64,000 bases of DNA, taken from the NCBI GenBank assembly GCA_025642065.1, contig JAODUP010000011.1, positions 1,041,001-1,105,000 on the forward strand, in the 5' to 3' direction. The notes beneath the pieces were generated by a model, which did no database searches, was not told where the DNA came from, and was given only the letters and a program-made list of their open reading frames with translations. The DNA comes from Paralvinella palmiformis (Eukaryota; Annelida; Polychaeta; Terebellida; Alvinellidae). Both the position numbers and the translations under genes were made by a program. This document shows positions 49,001 to 60,864 of this stretch, piece by piece (the stretch's first letter is position 1; every line of letters begins with the position of its first letter).

Positions 49001-49992
49001 GCTGGAGAAACACTGTAGCCATTAGTAGGTTAATTTCTTCCTTTAAAATAATGATACAAATAGCAGGTTTATATCAATTAAAACTATTCAAAGACATTTT
49101 GAAATAAACAGTCATCACTTACCAAACTTGTTTTTCCCAAATAACATAGAATGTGTGATCTCATTAGCAGACAGTGATGTAGCTCTGTGTATGCCATCAA
49201 ACTGGCATCTCTTGGTTGTGCTATTATAAGGATGTAATGTCCATTCAGCCTCGGTCTTCTTACTCATCCCTGAAACAAAATTGTAAACATCAAAGAACTT
49301 GTATGAATTATCAAATAAGCTAATAAAATAAATAATGACCTCTCTAAACAGCCAGCAAATAACTAGTTGGCTAACAAGCTAACTAATAGACTAATCAACC
49401 AATCAACAAGCTGACTAACAATTCAAGTAACTAGCTAACAAAGGTAGCTGATACCGGTATTAAGTCAAATAATAAACTAACTAGCCAGCAAATAAACTAA
49501 CTAATAATTGATCAACTTAGCAGCCAAAAAGTATATCAATTTGCCCATCTGCGAACCAGATAGATAATAACTTGCTGACAACTTGTAAAGATCAACCAAC
49601 CAGCTTAAGTTAGCTAACTGGTCAAAACGCTAATCAACTAACAAGCCACCCAAAAGGTCAACAAGTTGACCAGCTGACTATAGCTTTCCTATTTAGCCAA
49701 CAAACCAACCAACAGGTCAACAAGTCAACAGTATAATTAATTAAGTTAATTCTTGATATACTGACTGTATTAAGGGCAGTCAAATTTTATAATACTAACA
49801 TGGCCATAGTACTAACATGGATATGATGCTAACATGGATATAATACTAACATGGATATGTCCTCAAGCTCTTCCATTCATCAGGCCAAATCTCAGTTCCA
49901 CAGTCTGGATTATGAGGAGATGGAACATAGCGGAGTCTTGACTTCCAGTCTGGACCAATACTAACAATATGTGAAGCAACAATGTGGTAGTG

Positions 49993-50071
<79 letters not shown>

Positions 50072-53000
50072 TGTTACTGTCAAATACCACATTTAATCAT
50101 GTAAATATGCTATGTTAGCAAGTTAAGTAATTTTAATAAACCTATAGCACTTACATAATATTAAATTACGTTATTAAATCATATAACTGATGATGGATGG
50201 TATCAAATTATATTATATTTCATCAATAAGATAAGGACAACATTATACCACACTGAATCATGCACCACATTAAATTACAGATATATACTGACAATAAACA
50301 TCTGTCCAAGTTTCCAGTACTTTAAGTCATATCATCATTGAGATACAAGTATTCTAAAAGATAATTAATACATAACGTGGCTTGAATGATTAGCTGGAAT
50401 AGGGTTCTTCCTATTTCTGGTGGGTGTTAACAGCTGTTAGGGGTGTTTGTACTAAATTTCAAATGTTTAAGCAGCTGTATACTACTGTAAGCTATTTTTA
50501 AGTGGTATAAATCAACATATTAATGTATTTTATATGTGTCTGTTATTTCTCAGACATGAACAATCTATGTAATTGTTATATATTGTTTTAATATATGTAC
50601 CATGATTAAATATAAGGATAACTAAACATAACATCTGAGTAGTTGATGAGTCTGTTATAAATGTATTCCATAAAATATCCACACCTACATAATGAAGAAA
50701 ATGTATGAAAAAATATTCCAAGATTCTGGTGTGCTGTAAAATGGAAGGTGCTGAAAAACAAGGTATTCTGGAGAAGATAGAACATTTAATCATATTCAGT
50801 ATATTGAAGGATGAAACGGTGTATGTATTGTCATTAGTAGGACAGCTAGGTTTATTAAAATAATTCTTACAGATAATTGTGGTTGCAATATCACCATCAA
50901 TAAAAATATAATACGTGTGTTGAGATGTAATGTGCTTTGGGCAGTTGGAAGAAGTGTTGATGGACTTTCTGGGTTCTACACGAATACACTGTGAGCAATA
51001 ATTTATCACATACTTACTAGCTATAACTACGTAATCTTTCATTTGTATTTTTTGATACCAATTATAACACCTATGATTTCAACGACATTAGATCTACTAA
51101 TTATATTTTCAGTAAGGTTAACCATGCATATAGAAACACTGATGTGTAATTGGTGGTGTTAGGGCTTAATCTGCTTGTATTTATGGAGATCATGCAAAAA
51201 GAACATTACCGTAAGGGCTAAACCTTCATGCAATACTAAATAATTGACCAGAAATACAAAATAACTAAGAGGATTTGACAGCCAACTTACTATTATCCGC
51301 ATTCTGATATTTTGCATGAAACGTTTTATTAAAAAATGTAGTATAAAATACCATAATATTGTCACCTATACAAAATTATTTCATGCTAAAGGTATACATA
51401 TCCATCTTTAAAATACCTCATTAGATTATAATTCGATCAACAACCAAATTTTGGGTAATGTTTACACAAGCAAGGATTTCTACAAAAAAGAACCAACAGT
51501 TTGTAGCAACTTACAAACAGAAGCTGGCAATAAAAAGCAAATACATAAAAATATAATATTTTAAACAACGAATACATTCTTTTTTTTATTAATTTATGAA
51601 AATTAATCTATTCAAAATCACTATCACAGTTTCATGCCAAAATTATGAATTCAAAATTAACACACTTAGATAAATATATCACAAACATTTATATTCAGTT
51701 CTTAAATATTCAGACACAAAAACAACAATTGGATGCTTTTATTTGAACCTTTTTTAAAAGTGACATGCTATATTTTATATATTACTGATCTAAAAGTTAC
51801 TCACTCTGTGTATTCAGGCTCTTGAAATGGAGGATGCGGTACAAACTGGAAGTCATCACCATATCCATGCGGTATATAGCGTCTCCCTTGCTGAGGCAGC
51901 TGGTATTCCGGAGGACTTCTTTTATTATTTAACCAAGGAAAATGACGTTTTTCACGTTCTGAAAAATATTCAGTGTATATATTACAACATAGAGAGCATT
52001 TGAATGTTGATGATAATATGTATAGCATGATTTCTAGTTTTTTAATTAACATTCATATATTATGCCAACAATAACAACTATAATACTAACTTGTATATAT
52101 CTTCAATATTTTAATAAGTATGACAAAATTATTTTATTTAAATTGGTTATTTCCTTCTATGCCACTAGAGCAAGTTAAAATATGTTGCATCACCTAAAAT
52201 ATGCTAATTATACCTGTAAATCTGCTAGTAACATATAGTTTTAACTAGTTTCTTCTGTAGCCCATGATTGTTTGTCTGTGTGTGTTGTGAACATGCAAAG
52301 TTTAATGTTAAACATATTCAAAGAACAATCAGTTCAATGTGTATTTATGCGAGCTACACCACCTTTGACAGAACAACAGCTGACCCATTTATGTAATGAT
52401 TCAAACTAAGCTGCTTTCAAAAAAGATTTTACAACACCTGTTAGAAGTGAAGTAAATATTTCAGCAAATAACATTAGCATGGAACAGTTAATAATTACAA
52501 AGCTCTATAGAATTGAGCTCAGTGGTTCACCTAGTACAGGGGTTGGGAAATCTCATAGTCAAGGTACAATGCAAAATTCATCAACAAATTATTGTGCAGT
52601 AGAAACTTAGGAAATTTAGGAGGGATAAGCAAGTCTGAAAAGGTGAGTTTTCAAATGGTGATGGAAAGAAAGTATGTTATTTGATGACTTAACATGTTGA
52701 GGGAATGAATTCCAAAGAGTAGGGACAGCAACTGAAAAAGCACAAGTCCCAGCACGAGTTTTAATCCTGGGAAAAGACAACAAGTGAAGACCAGATGAAC
52801 AAAGGTATCTGGGCTTGGGTGCTAAAGAAAGCAAGTAAAATAGATATCAAGGTTCTCCAGAAGAAAAAGTATGATAGGCAATAGTGCAGAGTTTGAAAAT
52901 GATGCGAGATTGAACAGGGAGCCAGTGAAGAGATTTCAGAAGTGGGACAGAATGAGAAAACTGAGGAGACTGTGTGACAACCCTAGCTAAGTAGTTCTGA

Positions 53001-53397
53001 ACATACTGAAGCTTTAGAATATCCTTAGATGCAATGTTATAAAGACAGTTGCAGTAATCAAGCCTACTAGTAATGAGTGCTGTAGCTATGGTTTTGGCAA
53101 CTGAAAGAGAAATGTAGTGACAAATCTGGTGAAGGTCATGAATATGGTAAAAGCAGCAGTGACATGTCAGAGAAATAATGTCAATGAGATGAGATGGCTC
53201 CTCAAAGATGTTGTTATCATGATTTGAAGAGGTTTTATATTAAGGTTATATGAAGCACAAGTCAAATGATAGCTGGAATATGGAGATAAAACCATCAACT
53301 CTTATTGTCAGATAAAGGTAATCCCATATCTGATTTGATATGGTGCTAAGTCTCTTGTTATTTCTATTATAGAAGGTGTGTGATGAAAGGATATTTG

Positions 53398-53451
<54 letters not shown>

Positions 53452-53568
53452 GTGTTCCTTGCTCATTCCATTGACACACACATGCACACACACACATATA
53501 AAAAATCTAATAAGATGCTGGATCATTCTGATTTGTTGGATTTATTAATGTTCCTTGTTCATTCCATT

Positions 53569-53616
<48 letters not shown>

Positions 53617-55195
53617 TATATATATATATGTGTGTTAGTCACATCGGTTAGTTTAAGGGTTATACGGACTCTGAAATATAGTATCTATACATGAAACAAT
53701 ATAGACTATATATATTGTGTGTGCATGATACTAATAGTGAATATTAACATATTTAACAAAGAACAAAAATGTGTATATTTAACACTGAATGCAGCTAGCG
53801 AGGTTTGTGTCTAATGTGCTAAGGATAAGGCTAAGCAACTTAAGTTACACCTTAATGAGTTAATCCACGTCCAAAGGCAAAGTTTGGCGAGTTTCAAGTC
53901 ATTTCCCTTTCAAGCTATAGATCTATATTTACATACCATGTCGACCTGACTTTCCTATTTCAGTGATTATCTGCAACATAATCCTATACTGTTAACGGTA
54001 CATTCAATAAAACGTATCCGAAACGGTAAAAGTCTAGACCTCTATATAACTGATATTATGAAGCACATGCCATTACTATAAATATTGCGTCACGTGATCA
54101 AACATTAGCTTGGAGACGGAAGTTTTGTATATGCGCCACCTAGTGAATGGTAATGTAGTTAGTTGACTTTTGGGGAAATGGTAGTTCAAATTTTACAAGA
54201 TAATTTTATGTGCTACTATAAATTACACTTATTTCACATTCAGCTTGCTGATGTTTACCTTGATCAAGGCAAATAATTGGTTTTGTTTCGCTCGGTTCGT
54301 GTTCTCGCTTTGACTTGTGGGAGTCTCAAAAACAGCACGAAGACTGGCTATACTGTATACATCTCTCATTTATATGTGCACCGAGAAAGAAACCTTTGGG
54401 GTTAAAATTGCTGAGAGTCAAACCAAGAAACAAACATTCCTTGATACCATATATACGGAGTAGTGAAGGCATAGCCTGTTAAAAACTCCGGTCAAGTTTT
54501 GTTTTCTATGGAAGATATTTCTTATTTAATTTATCAAGGCAGACTGTAACGTTCCCTAATACAATGTTTGTCCAATCTGGACTTGAATGTATTTAATGTG
54601 GGACTGTCTACCACGTGTGCTGGTAACCCGTTCCAATCGTTTGTCACGCTCTAACTGAATACATCATTGTAACATTTATTATAGCAGCGTTCCGGGAGTT
54701 TCAGTGATCCACCTTTTGGCGAAAGTATTTCAAACGTGGTTAATAACATATTCCACAGTTTAACATTCTAATTCTGATCAATTATAGTATTGTAATGTGA
54801 AACAATGTTAGAGATATAAACGCCTATAGATGAATTATATGAGAGATCTGAAATTGGGTGTATCCGGGACCACACACAGACACACATACCCGGACAAATG
54901 AACACCCAATTTTGCAGACCAATTAAAGTCCGCCTTACTGCCGACGGTTCAGGAACAAACATAGAGTAATTTAAAGGCGACCCTGGTTTGTACTGTGAAA
55001 TATGACTGATCAACTATAGAGACAATTAATGAGTTATTTTTATGTATTATATACCCGTAGTCAGTCCCCGGTCATCATTATACACCACATGATATTTTAT
55101 TATACTGTGATATAATTTCATGACATATATACACAAACCGTAACTCCGGCGTAAGCCGTTTATATATCGGGAAAAGTACACACAATAACTAAAGC

Positions 55196-55243
<48 letters not shown>

Positions 55244-55277
55244 GTGTGTATATATATACATGTATATCCATATATAT

Positions 55278-55321
<44 letters not shown>

Positions 55322-55827
55322 GCTTGATCATACATCATTCGAGTTCTATTACGTAACATCAAGAGGTGGTAGACTTAATAATTACACCTTACTTTTAGCA
55401 ACAATTATTTTTAACAATGTCAATGTCACTCAAATACACACACACACACACACACGCACGCACACGCACGCACACACGCACACACACACACACACACAAA
55501 CAAAACATAGCCCATCTCCTAATAGACAAATATCGCGTTTATATTGCATCATTTTATCTATATTGAACATTACATTGTATCAATATTTAACCAGTGGGAA
55601 TGTTAAAACAATACAATCAACCATTTACTGTTTGTTTTATATCATTTTACACAATTCTAGATGTACGTGTGTGTGCGTGTGTGTGTGTGGGTGAGTGTGT
55701 GTAACTCTGGATAAACATAAAATACTGTTTAAGTGACATTCGAAGATATCGATCTATAGAGTTTATTGTGTGTCACTATGGATCCCTGTGTCTGACATTA
55801 TGGTGTCGGTATCATACAAGACACATG

Positions 55828-55884
<57 letters not shown>

Positions 55885-56097
55885 CACGAATTAAAAACAT
55901 TTCCTACAAGTAAAAAATATAATGTGTAAAAAATTTAATCCAAAGCCAGAATCTATTCAACGTCTATATCACTAAATTACTTACCAACTGTAATATTAAT
56001 AATTGTATTCCGGAAGCCATATTTTAGTGTTGCTGGTAGAAGTTCTTTAATGGGCTCCTTTTCCTCATATTTTCTTCGAATTTCTTAAATAAAATAG

Positions 56098-56144
<47 letters not shown>

Positions 56145-58572
56145 TTCTTAAAATATTTTTTAGTGCTGATACAGGAAACCAGGCTACGTCCGTATAACAT
56201 ATTACGGATAGTTAACAAATTATGTGCTGTATATCCTTTGTTTAATAAATAGATAATAGTATACACTTTTTAAGAGTTAAAAATGTGTACATATAATTAC
56301 ATTTTAAAAATAACGTGAATCCCATTTAATCTGTTCAATTAAATGACCTGATAATTTTATACATGCCAAGTTTTAGATTTAGTTTTATGATAATTAGTGA
56401 GTTTTTAAAAATTTATTAACATAATGTAATACTGTCCTCTATAAAGTCCTTACTAAGAGAATGTTTTAATTCACGTACTTTCTTCATATTGGTGTAGTTT
56501 CTCTGTAAAACTTATTACGGTACTAGAAGGACCAAGTGTTTCCAATGTGAGATGTGAAGGAGCTGCTGAATAGTTGATTGGTTTGGAAACCGCACCTAGT
56601 CTACCACCTGGCTCATGGTATGGAAATATAAACATATTAGACGACATCAGTACATTCATATTATTTATATTTGGCACCGTAATTATTAAATCCCCTCATT
56701 ATCATTATGGAAATGCCAAAATTAATAATAATAATAATAAGCAGACGATAGTTTGATCACTATAGCCCTGGAACCAACTATGAAACGTAACGGGGTCGAC
56801 TCATTTATGAATTTAGACATACCGAGGCCATAATGAGCAGCTATATTTGGCTAATATCAACAGTAAATATGATGGCATGTGTAACAAGTGAACCTGGAAA
56901 AAATATGACATTGAGGTACAGCAAACTCGATCGAAATGGCTTAATTAATGGTGGTTAAAGAAAAAATCGCAAAAACTAAATTACTAGTAAAAGTCACAAA
57001 TACCATAGCAACATCAATATATTAGCCAACCGAAATAAGAATATTCGTGTTAAAATGTATTTAACCTGAGAATTATGTACTATCATTTTGTTCATTGTAC
57101 ATGATTTGTGTTTGCTTCCTTGTGACTTTAATAGATTAAATGGTTTGTCTATATATATTTCCATTAAACTATATGTTTTCATTAATATTAGTTGATAAAA
57201 AAGTTCTTTTCGTATGTTGACCTGTTGTATATGTATTTCTTCCATAAACTGACTGCTTGTAGATGTTGTGTAAAGATTGTACTTAAAAATGGTCTTGTGA
57301 GAGGATCTTCTGTAAAATCATGCAATGCTGCTTCGTGGATTTATATTCCCAGAGTCGTTTGTTACTCCGGCAGACATCTCTATTGGTATTAAGCTGCGAA
57401 CGGAATTTGTTGAATGTATAGCCATTATAATCCAGAAATGTCATTCGCAGTATCGGAGATCTGCCTAAAATCCGCTGTTCTCGACCATGGGTCAAATAGA
57501 TCAAGTGGATAGGCACCTTTAGTTAGATCCCACCACACCTAACTACATAGTCTTAGGGACGCTAAATTAGGCGTGGATGAACGTTCACTCTGTGATGAAC
57601 AGAAACGTATGAGGATTAGCTGTTAGGTTTGATTAAATAATAGTATTTACTCAGGATTAAGACGATATTTCATTCTAGTAATAATCTACTGTATATTACT
57701 GCTACTTTTTTTTAGCTGAGTTTCTTCAATGCTTCCATATATAGATAGTATACACGACACAACGCTATCACGTGTTCAACTAAACTGTTGTGTTGGTTAG
57801 TGCGCCGAGAAACCATAAAAGGCATATATATTTTCATCCTGATCGGGTAACAACTTGGCGACGCCGGTAGTGTACACGACACAAGTTTGTCGTGTGCTCA
57901 ACTGAAACTGTTATGTTGGTCGGCGCGCCGAGAGCCCATACAATGCATAACAGTTCACCCCGATCAACCAATAACTTGGTGACGCCGAACCTATCGGACT
58001 TCTGTCCATATGGTTGATATATAGATATAGGATTTGTTTAGCTATTCGAACCTAGAATGGAGCAGAAATCAGTATCTGTGAAAATTACTGCCGAATGTAA
58101 ACTGTGGTGTCAAAATATTTATCTTGTATATATGTTAACCTACTAGTTAACCACATGCATGTGTTGTAAATTGCGAGCTGTGGTGTCAAATGGTACTTTT
58201 TTTTAATTTACTTCCGCTTTTGTGCGTAGCCTACATCAACCGCTTCCCTGTCGGTGTGACATGTTTGTCATTTACGAAAATCTGTTCCCCCACAATCTGA
58301 TGAGTAGCCAAGACATATATAGGTCTACGTATGTACAGATGTGTGCTTTTTGTATGCCTAAGTACAACTATGTATTGATTTAATTATATACAGATTAATG
58401 GAGGCATATGTTTTAAAGAATGTACAAGTTTTGATGTTCTGAGCCAGTGCCGTCATATATATATATACATGCACACACACACGCACACAGAGGCGATGAG
58501 CTGATTGATCGTCTCTCCTACCTTCCACATCCCTGTAACATATTATCTCAAAACCGTTTCATGCGTTTTTTA

Positions 58573-58615
<43 letters not shown>

Positions 58616-58837
58616 CATGTCATACGATAACGTGAGAAGAATACGTGGTGAAGAAATTATGTGTAATTCTTCAGTAATGGAAGAAACTTCAGGAACACAT
58701 GCAGTTGGTAAATTAACACTGCACTTACCTATTTTAAGACAATGCAGCTTATGATGCATACACTGACACACATGCAAGTTTATGTAGCTAATACGTATAA
58801 CAAACAATAATATTATCACTAGCCTACCTTCAGCCAT
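46073..58837 (-). CDS. Unrecognised 357-aa protein, ten coding exons, proline/tyrosine-rich
   Basis: I do not recognise the product. Coding exons in transcript order: 58837-58828, 56607-56479, 56083-55985, 51958-51805, 49960-49851, 49269-49123, 48026-47909, 47693-47631, 47519-47342 and 46138-46073 (TAA). They total 1074 nt and all nine junction phases agree, which is strong support for one gene. It starts MAEGGRLGAVSKPINY, with the first exon giving only ATGGCTGAAG. Next comes a charged helical stretch (YEEKIRRKYEEKE, about residues 44-56), then a Pro/Tyr/Trp/His-rich middle part (for example PHGYGDDFQFVPHPPF, WPDEWKSLRTYPWMSKKTEA). A short coiled-coil-like segment follows (RDKIHQINQEIAEVRELEKW), then a Gln-rich end. 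There is no signal peptide, membrane span or known catalytic motif. Short, basic, aromatic/proline-rich non-enzymes of this style are common among ciliary and sperm microtubule inner proteins (the SPMIP/CFAP group, for example SPATA48/SPMIP7), but this is a hypothesis from style only. It is convergent with MMS22L. A possible polyadenylation signal (AATAAA on the minus strand) is at 45559-45554. Confidence 0.75.
46990..47100 (-). mobile_element. Possible tRNA-SINE fragment, minus strand
   Basis: On the minus strand, an A-box-like region (TGATTAAGAGCACTG) is followed by a degenerate B box (GAGGGTTCTAATCTG). Short and decayed. Confidence 0.45.
48622..48937. mobile_element. Family A inverted-repeat element, copy 3
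   Basis: The right end GGAATTGACTCCATGTCTGG is intact. The core TACTCGGAGTAGGTATTCC / AAGTAGGTACTCAGAGTA palindrome and GGAATTGGAATTGAT repeats match copies at 598 and 3702. The left end is slightly truncated. It lies in the intron between exons 48026 and 49123 of the unrecognised gene. Confidence 0.82.
49330..49745. repeat. Degenerate CTAACTAG / AACCAACAAG repeat tract
   Basis: About 400 bp built from irregular permutations of CTAACTAG, AACAAGCTAACT, CAACCAATCAACAAG and GGTCAACAAGT. There is no fixed period. It lies between exons 49269 and 49851 of the minus-strand gene. Confidence 0.75.
49812..49860 (-). repeat. Three copies of a 17-bp unit spanning a splice donor
   Basis: CTAACATGGATAT recurs at 49812, 49829 and 49846. 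On the minus strand each copy contains CAT|GTTAG. The copy at 49846 supplies the donor (49850-49849) of exon 49960-49851; the other two could act as decoy donors. As 17 is not a multiple of three, their use would shift the frame. Confidence 0.8.
49998..50069. repeat. (TA)n microsatellite, about 36 units
   Basis: The longest perfect dinucleotide tract in the window, 38 bp upstream (in transcript direction) of exon 49960. Confidence 0.97.
52616..53230 (-). pseudogene. 5'-truncated L2/CR1-like LINE, 3' end of reverse transcriptase
   Basis: Non-LTR retrotransposon pol C-terminus. In order on the minus strand: IATALITSRLDYCNCLYN, LQYVQNYLARVVTQ, LLKSLHWLPVQSRIIFKL, a stop, PKPRYLCSSGLHLL, RAGTCAFSVAVPTLWNSF and LKTHLFRLAYPS followed by TAA at 52616. 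This is the canonical series SRLDYCN - QNAAAR - SLHWLPV..RI.FK - R.FSVAAP.LWN.LP - FK..LKTHLFRLAF of L2/CR1-type elements. The frame is almost continuous with one stop (after SSGEP), so the insertion is fairly young. The catalytic part (FADD box) is absent. It lies in the intron 51959-55984 of the minus-strand gene, in sense orientation. Confidence 0.9.
53399..53450. repeat. (CA)n(TA)n microsatellite
   Basis: About 9 CA units then about 15 TA units. GGTGTTCCTTGCTCATTCCATTGACACACACA follows, and a near-copy of that flank (GTTCCTTGTTCATTCCATTGACACACACA) appears before the next tract at 53571, so the two tracts form a tandem duplication. Confidence 0.92.
53571..53630. repeat. (CA)n(TA)n microsatellite, second copy
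   Basis: About 20 CA units followed by a short TA tract, after the duplicated flank described for the tract at 53399. Confidence 0.92.
54525..54735 (-). pseudogene. LINE C-terminal fragment (second family)
   Basis: The minus strand reads SVTNDWNGLPAHVVDS, then PTLNTFKSRLDKHCIRE. This is the terminal motif V.NDWNSLP..VV.A.S.NTFK.RLDKHW of CR1/jockey-like pol proteins, the same family type as the relic at 16400. Stops and frameshifts occur upstream. Confidence 0.75.
55198..55318. repeat. (TA)n - mixed - (GT)n microsatellite cluster
   Basis: About 20 TA units, a mixed CACACGTGTGTATATATA section, then about 20 GT units ending at 55318. Confidence 0.95.
55435..55498. repeat. (CA)n microsatellite with ACGC interruptions
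   Basis: A CA tract with several CG-containing interruptions (ACGCACGC). Confidence 0.95.
55831..55882. repeat. (TA)n microsatellite
   Basis: About 25 TA units, 103 bp downstream of exon 56083-55985 in transcript direction. Confidence 0.95.
56100..56142. repeat. (TA)n microsatellite near a splice acceptor
   Basis: About 21 TA units ending 17 bp upstream (transcript direction) of the exon starting at 56083; the polypyrimidine region between is very short (ATTTTATTTAAG). Confidence 0.95.
57283..57516 (-). other. Open frame of 77 codons, possible FLYWCH-like relic
   Basis: The frame includes FLDYNGYTFNKFRSQLNTNR and later LWEYKSTKQHC. The spacing of the aromatic GY.F segment, a Trp and a Cys/His resembles FLYWCH-type DNA-binding domains, often carried by MULE-like transposons. 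This is weak; chance is possible. It lies in intron 1 of the minus-strand gene. Confidence 0.25.
57746..57988. repeat. Tandem duplication, period 122 bp
   Basis: Copy 1 (57746-57867) and copy 2 (57868-57988) align end to end. Both contain TACACGACACAA, TGTTGGT..GYGCGCCGAGA, and end AACTTGGYGACGCCG. About 25-30% differences by eye, so the duplication is old. The unit is notably GC/CpG-richer than its surroundings. Confidence 0.88.
58577..58612. repeat. (TA)n microsatellite
   Basis: About 17 TA units in intron 1 of the minus-strand gene. Confidence 0.95.
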
Positions 58838-59449
58838 TGAGCTTCCATGTAGTGATGGTCGACTCAAGAAAGCTTATAGCGCAGTATATCCATCAAACAA
58901 CTAAACATATCACACTCGTGTCGTTACCAAGATACGAGGGAATCAATCTATGTTAAATATCCCCAACGTCGTGGGATAAGGCTGTGGAAAATCCAATATA
59001 AGTCAATATACATAAGCTAGTATATGCACTTTGTTAAATGCTGCACACACACGCACCTTAATTCAACACCGAATTGATTGAGTTCGAAGCATCCAACAAA
59101 CGTGAGAAATACGTCTCCGTAGACTGATACCCCTATATAGACTCCTAGAGCTACTATCAGCTTTTAAGGATATGTGGATTTATAAATGTGGAAGTTTTGT
59201 TTATAAACCCCACCCAATTATTATGTTCCTGGATAATTTATATATTTGCTTCTAAAATTCCATTTGTTGGTTTATAATCGTGGTCGTCACTGTAAAACAC
59301 ACAATTTCTTTCCTCCTTTCTCTTGTATGGATATGTGTCCCTAAAACATTCATCGACCCCCCCCCCTCCCTGTAGAGTATACTGTCACCAGCTTTTCCTA
59401 TATATAAAACGCGTACTCCAGAATAATCCAACAGAGTAATCTTTATGGT

Positions 59450-59555
59450 CCAGCCAGTCAGTGAGCATGTGACAGATCAACAACCATTTGCCGGATTCGA
59501 ACAGAGATTCTAGTGAAGCACTCTATCAATTAGCTAAGACGGGTGGGCGTCTGTC
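59450..59555 (-). mobile_element. tRNA-derived SINE head, minus strand
   Basis: The minus strand shows an A-box-like TTAGCTAATTGATAGAGTGC and a good B box TGTTCGAATCCGGC about 35 bp later. The body is short. Confidence 0.6.
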
Positions 59556-60864
59556 TGCATAACGTTAAAAAAATGTATGTCGATATACGTCAACAACGTG
59601 TTGTTCAAGAACTCTTAAAGACATATTACTTTGACCGTCTGATTGTTCCATGTAACAATTAAGGAGTCCAGGTAATCTATCACACAAACAACTGACAATG
59701 ATGGTAAAGGTAGATATAATACTGTGTCATCATTGTGCTAGGTAATCTATAAATGATTGTTTCATCACACCCAGGTTGTTATATATTACAGCTAGCATAC
59801 TTGTAGGGCATACATTTCTTTGCTGCAACCTCCCCGCTTCGCCTCACATTGATGAATTTACGGGTGGCGCCTCACCGCACTTTATATTCTAAAACTTTCG
59901 TCCACACTGAAATACTGCAGCTCAATTCTGCAGTATTTTATTGATAAGATCGTGACTATTCATGATATAATATCTTTTTCTCTAATATTTTTACATTTTC
60001 ATTATAAAAGTTAATTACAATTTTTGTGGCTTTAACTTTCCATTAATCATCCGGTGTCCCACCTCGGAGATATTAATTATTGTGATCGAATAGATTCCTA
60101 ACTAATACATACCATATGTCCATGATATATTATCATAATTGATATCCATTGTTTCTGTCAACAGACTTGTAATTTACACTTATCACACTCTGAGTCCCAA
60201 CTAACCTTCAATAACCTGTGTAGAAATATAGGGCCGTACGGCTCAGAACTACGGTGACACACAGTCACACCCGTACTACGATATCACACACACCGGTACC
60301 ACACACACATAGAGAGGCAGGTGTTAACGGGTATAATCAAAGATAAATTGTTATCAATATTTCAAAGTGTATCCGAGTCAAACATTATTTTATTATTTTT
60401 ATTGTTGCTATCAGTTCTAATAGTAATCGTTTCATGACATTTAGCCATTGTACAAACTCATCTTTGAAGAGAGTGGCATATAGAATATAAAGTTTTAAGT
60501 TAAAAGAAAGATACAGCAATTAATTAAAAATAGCTATAAATAGCAAGTTACCACAAACATTCTCACAACTGCCGTGATCTCACTTCGATGTTTTACTCTC
60601 ATACATCACGACCGTAGTTTTGTTGTTTGGCAGTTGCCATACATCAAAACATGTGCATGAGCATGAAAAGTCGCCTTTCTGAAATCCAGTCCCCTGAATA
60701 ATCGCCCAGAGCTTGAATTCGTGATTCTAGATTACCTGTGCTAGTGCCTTAATTATGCCACAACACAAACATATTTCAATAATACCCGTGACAGATGTTA
60801 TGTGTGTATGTGGAAATTGAGGATGTATGGCGTCAGCTATTGTCTATTACATGATTGTATGTTT

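Noticed and set aside
53380..53694. Open frames made of (THTH)n and (YIYI)n
   Set aside because: Translation of CA/TA microsatellites. The same applies to frames at 25607, 29322, 55047, 58447 and 58574.
58574..58867. 97-codon minus-strand frame beginning MSRPSLHGSSMAEGRL
   Set aside because: It reads through the likely donor after ATGGCTGAAG and ends in a TA microsatellite; only its ATGGCTGAAG part is used, in the same frame.
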